Below, one piece after another: positions 55,776 through 64,000 of a DNA stretch of 64,000 nt. A model generated the notes under the pieces. It worked only from the letters and a program-made list of their open reading frames with translations. It did not search any database and had not been told where the DNA came from. This stretch comes from Buddleja alternifolia (taxonomy: Eukaryota; Streptophyta; Magnoliopsida; Lamiales; Scrophulariaceae): assembly GCA_019426215.1 (NCBI GenBank), contig CM033396.1:22397101-22461100 (forward strand), read 5' to 3'. The position numbers and the translations under genes were made by a program. Position 1 is the first letter of the stretch. The number at the start of each line of letters is the position of its first letter.

Positions 55776-57219
55776 ATGGCTTTTAATAAAATGCCTAAGT
55801 TGGTAGAGTCAAACTATGATTCTTGGAAACTTAGAGCATTCGCGTATCTATGTTCTTGCGATAATGAAATGTGCGAGGTAATTTCAGATGGCCCCAATAA
55901 GATCATGAAAGTGATCACTCGAGCACTTGGAGATGATGAAGCAACTCCAGATGGATATGTCGAGAAACCCAAGTTAGAATGGACGCCAGATGATCGAAAA
56001 AGAGTGAATCTAGATAATGTTGGACGAAGTGCACTTTACTCAGCGTTAGGAGACAATGATGCATTGTTTAACAAGATAAAGCAATGTAAGACTTCCAAAG
56101 AAATATGGGATAAGTTGGCTATAGTGTGTGAAGGTTCAGCACAAATGAAGGATAACAACCTCTCCATAGCCATGCAAAGATTTGAGCATTTCAAGATGCA
56201 GCCCAATGACACGCTAGAACAATTGGACGCAAGGTTTACTTTGCTCATTACAGAGTTAGCATCATTAGGCAAAGAGTTGACCAACAAACAAATGGTTAAT
56301 AAGATTTTCAGAAGTCTTCCAAGCACGTATTTGATTAAGACTGTTGCTATGAGAGAATCACAGACCTTGGAGACTCTTACTCTAGAACATGTGTTTTCAG
56401 AATTAAAAGCATTTAAGTTTGAATTAGGTAAAGTCAGCGACACATCGACTTTAGCGACTGAATCAGGAGCATTAATCGCTACCACCAAAAGTAAGGGTAA
56501 AGCGATTAGTGAGGTGAAAGTAACAGAATCGAATGAGGAAAAGGAAATGGCTTTATTGGTCAAGAAATTTCTAAGATATGAAAAAAGAAATCCTATAGGA
56601 CAAACTTCATTTCAAACTCCTCCCCCAGCACTAGCGCCTCAGTATCAAGCGCTAGTGTATTCTGTACCTCAGCCATTAGCGCCAGTTCCTTATCAAGCGC
56701 CTACAACTCCTACTTAAAATCTCTCAGCTCCAGTTGTTTCAAAGCGATTAACCACTGAACAGAAAATGAAAACTAATTTGTGTTATAATTGCAGGAAACC
56801 AGGGCACTACCAGGTAAATTGCCCTTATCCAAATGTGTCTAAGCCCACAAGGCAAGACTATGTGGATAGAAATCAATTTGGGAGCAACCTTCGGCAACAA
56901 GGTTTGCTAGCGGAATCTGAACCATTCTCTGCACCAGAAGAGGATTTGGAATCATCAGATGAAAGTAGTGATGATGAGCCAACAAGCGACTCAGCGCTGA
57001 TTTGTCTCATAGCAAGAGATGATGAAGCATCTGACGATTCACTACCTGAGGTAACCACTGAATTATCTCATCCTCTTTCTTATGATGAATTTACTTGACA
57101 AAGTAAATGAATATTATAAGAATTGTCAAGATGCCGTCAAAATATATCAAAATCACTTCTCTATTATCTTGTCACTCACAAGTGATAACGTAATGCTCAA
57201 AGCAGAGTTACAAGTTCAG
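55776..57219 (+). pseudogene. gag: copia-D gag, nearly intact
   Basis: It starts at the ATG at 55776 (MAFNKMPKLVESNYDSWK). 313 codons are open to a TAA at 56715-56717, then in the same frame 56766-57098 with an intact zinc knuckle CYNCRKPGHYQVNC (CX2CX4HX4C, about 56782-56823) and an acidic Ser-rich stretch (SSDESSDDE). A one-base insertion near 57090 shifts the frame; G3b interrupts it at 57220. It is the best preserved gag in the window. Confidence 0.93.
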
Positions 57220-58637
57220 TGATAAGTCCATATTTTACAGTATTTTATGCCCCATTGTAATATGATTTGATCGTTACTTTGATCATTTTTTATCCCTCAT
57301 AATGCTTTGATTGGTATATATTTTGTTTTGTAGGATAAAAGTTGATTTACGCATGAAAGACGAGAAAAGAGATCCAAATTGAGCTTGAAATTGAAGAAAG
57401 AAACAAAAGAAGATAGTTGACGAAAGATTTTACACAATGCTCATATATAAATGAGTTTTTCGTCCTCTTACAGGCCGAATCATACTAAGGTTTCTTCTTC
57501 AATATTGTAGATCTATTTCTTAGCTTCGCGTAGCAACTTGAATCAACTCAATCCGACATTTGTAGAGAGAGTTATGATCAAAATACGAAAGCTGTGAATT
57601 CTGCGTCAGAGGACCGCGGTCTCATAAGAGTTTGTGCCGCGGTCCAATTCTCCCGAAGCCCTAAAATTAAGTCCGCCGTTTTCTCCCTTTATAACACACT
57701 TTTCTCTTGGAAAACACTTAGAGATGTTCTAAAAACACATAGGGAAGCCATAGGAAGACTCAAGGAAGCTTGAGGAGCCATTTTCATCATCAAAAGCTTG
57801 GATTCACACCTTGTAATAGGGAGTAATTCAACTCTTTCTCTTTGATTAGTTTATCAACTATGTCTTATAGAATTGTTGAATCATTTGTTATTATAAGTAT
57901 GAGCTAAGCATCTTTGTGGTTGGGTTATGTAAATACTTTGTGATGTTTTGTGTTTAATGAATGATTAATTTCCGGATTTATTACATTCTTGTTACATGTT
58001 TGATTTTATGCTTAATGCTTTCACATGAATGATCACCATGTGTTTGATATAATGCTTTATCTTGAGACCGAGAGGAGATAGATAAAGGGAGATCGAAAAA
58101 TCAAACATCATAACGTAACAATTGACTAGAGATAGAATCGATTGCGTTGTGTGGCTTTTTGTGATAAGATGACCCGATTGAATGTAGGATCTTCGTAAAC
58201 AAGGAACTCTTTTGAACCTAAATGCATGTTAGTTAATTCAATCTTCACTATAGAGATATAGGAGTTGTTAACTAGTATAGGCTTGTTATTTCAAGAGATT
58301 GAATAATAAATACGTTAGGGGGTTTCGCCATAACAAGGGCGTCCTAAAAATCCGGATAATTAAGAGTTCATGAACATAGAATAGAACATAGTAGGATCAT
58401 AACCCAATCACCTCTTCCCATTTGATTTATTACCTTGATAATCATTTTAGTTATCTTTAGTTATTCTCATAGTATAAACACCTATCATCTTATAAATTGA
58501 TTTAGCTTAGAAATAGGTAATATAGCAATTACGAGCATTGAATCCAATTGTCCCTGTGGAGACGATACACCCCGGGCTAAATAGTCCACTTTATTACTTT
58601 GCACGACCTAGTATACTTGCTAGGATTTCGCGTGTCA
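57220..58637 (+). repeat. G3b first LTR
   Basis: TGATAAGTCCATATTTTACAG to CGCGTGTCA. The inverted pair GGACCGCGG (57611-57619) and CCGCGGTCC (57637-57645) lies about 40 bases upstream of TTTATAAC (57688-57695). Confidence 0.93.
57688..57695 (+). promoter_or_regulatory. TATA-like box in G3b LTR
   Basis: CCCTTTATAACACAC, the only TATA-like sequence close to the CCGCGG pair; the same sequence lies at about 62300 in the second LTR. Confidence 0.55.
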
Positions 58638-58643
58638 AGTTTT

Positions 58644-58660
58644 TGGCGCCGTTGCCGGGG
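58644..58660 (+). other. G3b primer-binding site (tRNA-Asp), first copy
   Basis: TGGCGCCGTTGCCGGGG, six bases after the LTR end. Confidence 0.93.
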
Positions 58661-58706
58661 ACAATTGCGTTATTTGATATTGTAATTCACTTATCTTCTC
58701 TAAGAC

Positions 58707-58985
58707 TAAGTTGCTGTTTTTGTGTTTCTAGTTGCTGTTTTTGTGTTTTAAGTTTCTGTTTTGTGTTTCAAGTTGCTGTTTTTGTGTTTTTAGTTGCTGG
58801 TTTTGTGTTTTAAGTTGCTGTTTTTGTGTTTTTTGTTACTGTTTTTGTGTTGTAAGTTGCTATTTTTGTGTTTCAAGATGCTGTTTTTTGTTTTTTTAGT
58901 TGTTGGTTTTGTGTTTTAAGTTGCTGTTTTTGTTTTTTATTAAGTTGCTGTTTTTGTTTTTTGTAGTTGTAGTTTTGTTATGTTT
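58707..58985 (+). repeat. T-rich minisatellite in G3b leader, first copy
   Basis: Degenerate 20-21-base units AGTTGCTGTTTTTGTGTTTT over nearly 280 bases. The Cys/Phe-rich translation of this array is an artefact of the repeat. Confidence 0.87.
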
Positions 58986-59010
58986 TTTTTTTTTTTTTAT
59001 TCTTGAATAG

Positions 59011-60117
59011 ATGAGCATCAATGACTTTTATTGGTCAAAACAAGGATGGGATGAAGGTGCCGAGTACGGGAGTCGAGTGCAAGATTTATGTTCGTGGTGT
59101 GGAGACGCTCATCATAGCGATTATTGTCAACACGGATGGAGAAGTCAGCAAGACTTGCCATTGAGTTATTATGTTATGAGAGATTCACAAGCATACCTGC
59201 AACAAGATAGTTCCCCCTTTCTAATGCAGGGAGAATTTGAATCCGCTAACTTTCAGAACCATGGGGATTATCAGCAACAATGTGATAGGGACCCAAGTTT
59301 TGAGGAGTTGATGATCCAATGGATGAAGTCAAACGATGAGCGGTCTCAAAATCTCGAAGCATCTATAATGGAATTGCAAACACAACTCAACCAACTTTCC
59401 AACTTATTGGCAGAGAGATCATCAGACACTTCTCAGAGTGGCACAGAGGAGAATGATGAGGTATCTGATACAGAAGTTGAACAAGTTGTTGATTCGACAC
59501 CACATTGTCTACAACCCATTGCTACACCAGCACTACCTTCAGAATCTATGTGTGGTGAAGTAGATACAACATCACTGGAGCACCTTCAATTCAGCATAGG
59601 GATCCCAAAATCCACTCCATCAAATGACCAAGAAAAAGCATTAGAAATATTCAAGGATCCAACGCCACCTACCATCATATCTCTTGATTTCTTAAAAATG
59701 TGCATCAATAACCAGAGAGCTAGAGTGGTGGAGGTTGAAGACAAAGTTTACAACTTTAGTGGCCCGTTCGAGGCATACACTAAGAACCCAAGTGATACTA
59801 CGGTTGAGAATGAGGAGATCCGAAGATATACAAGTCACTGGGATATATCACCACTAAAGTTGTCAGAATCAAGGCTCAGGGAGTTAGGCCTGGCCACATA
59901 CTTATTAAAACCATCAATGGAAAACTCCCCATCTTTAAAATTCACTTTTAGTTATTTACAATTTTATTACATTTTTATAAAAGTGAATCTGAGCTCATAT
60001 CTTAGTTTTTCAGGATTTGTGAATGTGATGGGAAATGAGAAGCCTTTACGCAATTGGAAAAAGCACAAAAAGGCTCATCTATACAAAGTTGGCATTGCTC
60101 CTTATGATCCACCATGA
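59011..60117 (+). CDS. G3b gag-like protein, 368 codons, intact
   Basis: ATG at 59011 just after the T-rich leader. A zinc knuckle of the CX2CX3HX4C type (C27, C30, H34, C39 in CSWCGDAHHSDYC) is near the N-terminus, as in Tat/Athila-related proteins. A Gln-rich part and a short coiled coil (about 100-135) follow, then an acidic linker, then a conserved C-terminal part (ISLDFLKMCINNQ, YNFSGPFEAYTKNPSDTT). A hydrophobic stretch from about residue 310 is encoded by an AT-rich hairpin, and a basic end (RNWKKHKKAH) precedes GIAPYDPP-stop. No protease, RT or integrase follows. It probably binds element RNA and packages it; that is inference. Confidence 0.85.
   Translation: MSINDFYWSKQGWDEGAEYGSRVQDLCSWCGDAHHSDYCQHGWRSQQDLPLSYYVMRDSQAYLQQDSSPFLMQGEFESANFQNHGDYQQQCDRDPSFEELMIQWMKSNDERSQNLEASIMELQTQLNQLSNLLAERSSDTSQSGTEENDEVSDTEVEQVVDSTPHCLQPIATPALPSESMCGEVDTTSLEHLQFSIGIPKSTPSNDQEKALEIFKDPTPPTIISLDFLKMCINNQRARVVEVEDKVYNFSGPFEAYTKNPSDTTVENEEIRRYTSHWDISPLKLSESRLRELGLATYLLKPSMENSPSLKFTFSYLQFYYIFIKVNLSSYLSFSGFVNVMGNEKPLRNWKKHKKAHLYKVGIAPYDPP
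59940..59988 (+). other. AT-rich perfect inverted repeat inside the G3b ORF
   Basis: ATTCACTTTTA (59940-59950) and TAAAAGTGAAT (59978-59988) form an 11-bp perfect stem with a 27-base loop. Kept in G3a at 33187-33197 and 33225-33235. An acceptor-like TTAGTTTTTCAG|G follows at about 60002-60014. Confidence 0.75.
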
Positions 60118-61832
60118 GCAGTGCAAGGGAGTCGAGCTACCGACTTTAAACAAGCGCTTCGTGGGAGGCAACCCACGTTTTACATGCTTTCTTTCATTCT
60201 CGTTATTTTTTTTGTTTTGTTTTGTTTGTTTCATTTTAAGTGTTCTTAGTTGTTTTGATGATGCTTTTTGTCTCTTCTTGTTTTTCTAACTTTACAGTTG
60301 GCTAGGCGTTATTTTCAGACTCTTCGCCTTGTTGCTCTTTCGCATTTTGGACATCACTTAGATTCAAACATCAGGGACGTCTTTCCTTCCTTTACTTTAC
60401 ATTTGTATGTTCGCTCATTGGGGACAATGTGCTAGATTAGTTGGGGGGTGGGGTAGACGTCCTAATTTTATTGTGATGTGGTGATATGGTGTAACTTGTA
60501 CTCATTTGTTAAGTTTCATGCTTGATTTGGGATTAGAAAACTGTGATAGTCAATGATTTCATATTCATGATTTGCTACACTTTTGCTTGGAACACGATTC
60601 GTTTGAATGTCTCTACTTCATCTAAGATGAAATCATTTGTCGTATTTTACATGTGAAAGCCTTTTTAGCCATGCTTATGTGAATTGTTGAGGATTTAAAG
60701 CATTAAGCGTTCAATTTTGTCAACTTTGAAATGTGTGTTGAGTGTGCGAAGTCATGAAATGATTTAGGCCATCTTTCATTTTCTTTAACCTTACAATTGG
60801 CCTTCACGATACTACATAATCTCTAGACCTTATTTTGAGCTGTATTGATAAGAATGGAGTGTGCTAAGCATACTAAAAACCACCATTCGCTTTTTTTTCG
60901 TAAGCCACACCAACCACCCTTTAGCCTAAAAGAAAGAAAAACAAAGTCTATTTCCCAAGTAAGAGAGCATATAACTTCATATCATTTGGCTTTAATTTGG
61001 GTTTACGCTTTGTTTTGGGTGTCGAATGTCATAGATTAATGGGTTAAAAGGTGTGTTTGTTCTTGATGATTTTGAGAAATTTTGAGGTCTTGAGTTTATG
61101 TGAAATAAAGAGAGGAAAAAGAAATGTTGTAAGTTGGCTAAAGAGTCGAGAGATTGGAAGTTACCGAAAAATATATTATGTGAGCTCTCTCTTGACTTGG
61201 CTACAAACTGAGCTTCAATGTGATTTATTTGGTTTGGGAATCATTTTTCCACCCCTAGCATCAAAAGAAACAAGTTTTGGGGTTATGAGTTCAAAGGGAA
61301 AAGAAATCAAAAAGCATTAAGTGGCGAGATGTGGAGATTTTTTTCGGTTGATAAGTGAGTGTTTAGCTCGATGATATTGAGTTGTATGCTTTCTTGAGTT
61401 TAGTCACTTTATCCATATATTCCCGTCCAAGCCATTACCTAGCCTTACGTTACAAGCCAAAAAGACCTTTTGATCTTGACTTTCACATTTCATGCACACC
61501 GATAGGTTAACAAGTTTTGAAGTGTTTTAATGTTTTTATTATCTAATGAGTTTGCATAATCTTGTTTAAAGTGTGCTCTTGGCATAAAATTGGATATGGA
61601 GTTCATGATTTTGAGATGGAATCGAAGATGTTTTGGAGGCTTTCAAATTGTTGAGTGTTCTAGGTAAAGTGTAACTTGTCATAATCATTTTCGAGGGATT
61701 AATTCGTGTACGTCCTTGATTATTGCGACATAAAACTTTTCAAGATCCCAAAGCAAGTTGTAAAATCTGAACTTATGAGTACTTGTTCGCCATTTATTGA
61801 TCGAGACGATCATAGCCTAGTTGGGGGGTAGT
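60118..61832 (+). other. G3b non-coding 3' region and PPT
   Basis: It carries AAGCGCTTCGTGGGAGGCAA (from 60153), hairpin CATTG-GGGA-CAATG (60416-60429) with G-run 60443-60448, about 1.3 kb of AT-rich sequence without conserved ORFs, and the terminal hairpin and PPT. Short open frames (60845-61320) are not kept in G3a. Confidence 0.78.
61798..61832 (+). other. Hairpin and polypurine tract of G3b
   Basis: TGATCG-AGA-CGATCA (61798-61812) then, 10 bases later, the G-run TTGGGGGGTA before the LTR start at 61833. Confidence 0.85.
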
Positions 61833-63249
61833 TGATAAGTCCATATTTTACAGTATTTTATGCCCCATTGTAATATGATTTGATCGTTACTTTGATCATT
61901 TTTTATCCCTCATAATGCTTTGATTGGTATATATTTTGTTTTGTAGGATAAAAGTTGATTTACGCATGAAAGACGAGAAAAGAGATCCAAATTGAGCTTG
62001 AAATTGAAGAAAGAAACAAAAGAAGATAGTTGACGAAAGATTTTACACAATGCTCATATATGAATGAGTTTTTCGTCCTCTTACAGGCCGAATCATACTA
62101 AGGTTTCTTCTTCAATATTGTAGATCTATTTCTTAGCTTCGCGTAGCAACTTGAATCAACTCAATCCGACATTTGTAGAGAGAGTTATGATCAAAATACG
62201 AAAGCTGTGAATTCTGCGTCAGAGGACCGCGGTCTGATAAGAGTTTGTGCCGCGGTCCAATTCTCCCGAAGCCCTAAAATTAAGTCCGCCGTTTTCTCCC
62301 TTTATAACACACTTTTCTCTTGGAAAACACTTAGAGATGTTCTAAAAACACATAGGGAAGCCATAGGAAGACTCAAGGAAGCTTGAGGAGCCATTTTCAT
62401 CATCAAAAGCTTGGATTCACACCTTGTAATAGGGAGTAATTCAACTCTTTCTCTTTGATTAGTTTATCAACTATGTCTTATAGAATTGTTGAATCATTTG
62501 TTATTGTAAGTATGAGCTAAGCATCTTTGTGGTTGGGTTATGTAAATACTTTGTGATGTTTTGTGTTTAATGAATGATTAATTTCCGGATTTATTACATT
62601 CTTGTTACATGTTTGATTTTATGCTTAATGCTTTCACATGAATGATCACCATGTGTTTGATATAATGCTTTGTCTTGAGACCGAGAGGAGATAGATAAAG
62701 GGAGATCGAAAAATCAAACATCATAACGTAACAATTGACTAGAGATAGAATCGATTGCGTTGTGTGGCTTTTTGTGATAAGATGACCCGATTGAATGTAG
62801 GATCTTCGTAAACAAGGAATCTCTTTGAACCTAAATGCATGTTAGTTAATTCAATCTTCACTATAGAGATATAGGAGTTGTTAACTAGTATAGGCTTGTT
62901 ATTTCAAGAGATTGAATAATAAATACATTAGGGGGTTTCGCCATAACAAGGGCGTCCTAAAAATCCGGATAATTAAGAGTTCATGAACATAGAATAGAAC
63001 ATAGTAGGATCATAACCCAATCACCTCTTCCCATTTGATTTATTACCTTGATAATCATTTTAGTTATCTTTAGTTATTTTCATAGTATAAACACCTATCA
63101 TCTTATAAATTGATTTAGCTTAGAAATAGGTAATATAGCAATTACGAGCATTGAATCCAATTGTCCCTGTGGAGACGATACACCCGGGCTAAATAGTCCA
63201 CTTTATTACTTTGCACGACCTAGTATACTTGCTAGGATTTCGCGTGTCA
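61833..63249 (+). repeat. G3b second LTR
   Basis: Almost identical to 57220-58637, including the CCGCGG pair (62224-62232 and 62250-62258) and TTTATAAC near 62300. It is followed by another PBS, so it serves as 3' LTR of one unit and 5' LTR of the next. Confidence 0.93.
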
Positions 63250-63255
63250 AGTTTT

Positions 63256-63272
63256 TGGCGCCGTTGCCGGGG
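63256..63272 (+). other. G3b primer-binding site (tRNA-Asp), second copy
   Basis: TGGCGCCGTTGCCGGGG after the second LTR. Confidence 0.93.
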
Positions 63273-63321
63273 ACAATTGCGTTATTTGATATTGTAATTC
63301 ACTTATCTTCTCTAAGACTAA

Positions 63322-63600
63322 GTTGCTGTTTTTGTGTTTCTAGTTGCTGTTTTTGTGTTTTAAGTTTCTGTTTTTGTGTTTCAAGTTGCTGTTTTTGTGT
63401 TTTTAGTTGCTGGTTTTGTGTTTTAAGTTGTTGTTTTTGTGTTTTTTGTTACTGTTTTTGTGTTGTAAGTTGCTATTTTTGTGTTTAAAGATGCTGTTTT
63501 TTGTTTTTTTAGTTGTTGGTTTTGTGTTTTAAGTTGCTGTTTTTGTTTTTTATTAAGTTGCTGTTTTTGTTTTTTGTAGTTGTAGTTTTGTTATGTTTTT
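63322..63600 (+). repeat. T-rich minisatellite in G3b leader, second copy
   Basis: Same array as 58707-58985 with only a few base changes and one-base length differences. Confidence 0.87.
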
Positions 63601-63624
63601 TTTTTATTTTTTATTCTTGAATAG

Positions 63625-64000
63625 ATGAGCATCAATGACTTTTATTGGTCAAAACAAGGATGGGATGAAGGTGCCAAGTACGGGAGTCGAGTGCAAGATT
63701 TATGTTCGTGGTGTGGAGACGCTCATCATAGCGATTATTGTCAACACGGATGGAGAAGTCAGCAAGACTTGCCATTGAGTTATTATGTTATGAGAGATTC
63801 ACAAGCATACCTGCAACAAGATAGTCCCCCTTTCTAATGCAGGGAGAATTTGAATCGGCTAACTTTCAGAACCATGGGGATTATCAGCAACAATGTGATA
63901 GGGACCCAAGTTTTGAGGAGTTGATGATCCAATGGATGAAGTCAAACGATGAGCGGTCTCAAAATCTCGAAGCATCTATAATGGAATTGCAAACACAACT
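63625..64000 (+). pseudogene. G3b second gag-like ORF, frameshifted, runs off the window
   Basis: Same start (MSINDFYWSKQGWDEGAKYG) and zinc knuckle as the ORF at 59011. One base is missing in the T/C run near 63823 (AGTCCCCCTTT versus AGTTCCCCCTTT), so the frame ends at 63837 after DSPPF. The DNA remains almost identical to the first unit to the window end. Confidence 0.88.

Larger units (their letters stand above)
54128..57219 (+). mobile_element. copia-D: Sirevirus-like element, 5' part
   Basis: 5' LTR (54128-55661), PBS and gag, cut at 57220 by G3b inside the gag C-terminal half; the rest is beyond the window. LTR and gag resemble copia-A most closely. Confidence 0.9.
57220..64000 (+). 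mobile_element. G3b: tandem pol-less gypsy element (LTR-internal-LTR-internal)
   Basis: LTR (57220-58637), full internal region (58638-61832), second LTR (61833-63249), then a second internal region starting with PBS, leader and gag-like ORF to the window end. The two LTRs differ by only about ten changes in 1.4 kb by eye. It lies in copia-D gag; the left flank is TTCAG. The right end is outside the window. Confidence 0.9.

Noticed and set aside
63255..63488. Cys/Phe-rich small protein (also 58538-58813)
   Set aside because: It is simply the translation of the T-rich minisatellite, repeating CCFCV; there is no independent support.

Overview
The window is plant nuclear heterochromatin, made almost entirely of LTR retrotransposons. 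Primer-binding sites complementary to initiator tRNA-Met (TGGTATCAGAG) and to tRNA-Asp (TGGCGCCGTTGCCGGGG), Sirevirus-like Ty1/copia pol with a long extra 3' ORF, and Athila/Tat-like Ty3/gypsy gag-pol all point to an angiosperm, probably a eudicot; the species cannot be fixed from the sequence. I see no host gene, tRNA, rRNA or CRISPR array.

Layout, outermost first (names are local to this report). copia-0 (plus strand, about 1-53720) is the oldest host. copia-A (minus, 949-45095, duplication CCAAG) sits in the gag of copia-0. copia-B (minus, 4892-28215, duplication ATGAC) sits in the 3' ORF of copia-A. Inside copia-B gag lies a same-orientation gypsy chimera (15447-25671): gypsy-1, carrying a minus-strand solo LTR (19148-20787, duplication TATTC), fused to gypsy-2. 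To the right, the 3' ORF of copia-A was hit again by a pol-less gypsy element, G3a (31699-36088), whose 5' LTR was in turn hit by gypsy-3 (28925-31698); both lost their left parts. From 45101 to about 53720 copia-0 resumes (gag, pro, int, RT-RNaseH, 3' ORF). After about 400 unassigned bases comes copia-D (plus, from 54128), whose gag is cut at 57220 by G3b, a tandem LTR-internal-LTR-internal array of the pol-less family that runs off the window end.

The copia elements all had the order LTR-PBS-gag-pro-int-RT-RNaseH-spacer-3' ORF-PPT-LTR. Every copy of the enzymes is broken by stops, frameshifts or lost catalytic residues. The G3 family carries only a 368-codon gag-like ORF with a zinc knuckle and would need enzymes from a relative; its copy at 59011-60117 is the only long element ORF left open.

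The most interesting signals are non-coding or accessory: six of six gypsy 3' regions show a small hairpin 10-14 nt before a G-run; three gypsy LTR families each have a different repeat array just upstream of the TATA box; one family repeats the GGCGCC core of its primer-binding site in both U3 and the gag-pro linker; the Sirevirus 3' ORF is preceded by a TATA-like box in all three copies and holds a nuclear-localisation-like motif; and the copia PPT/LTR junction lies within an inverted repeat.
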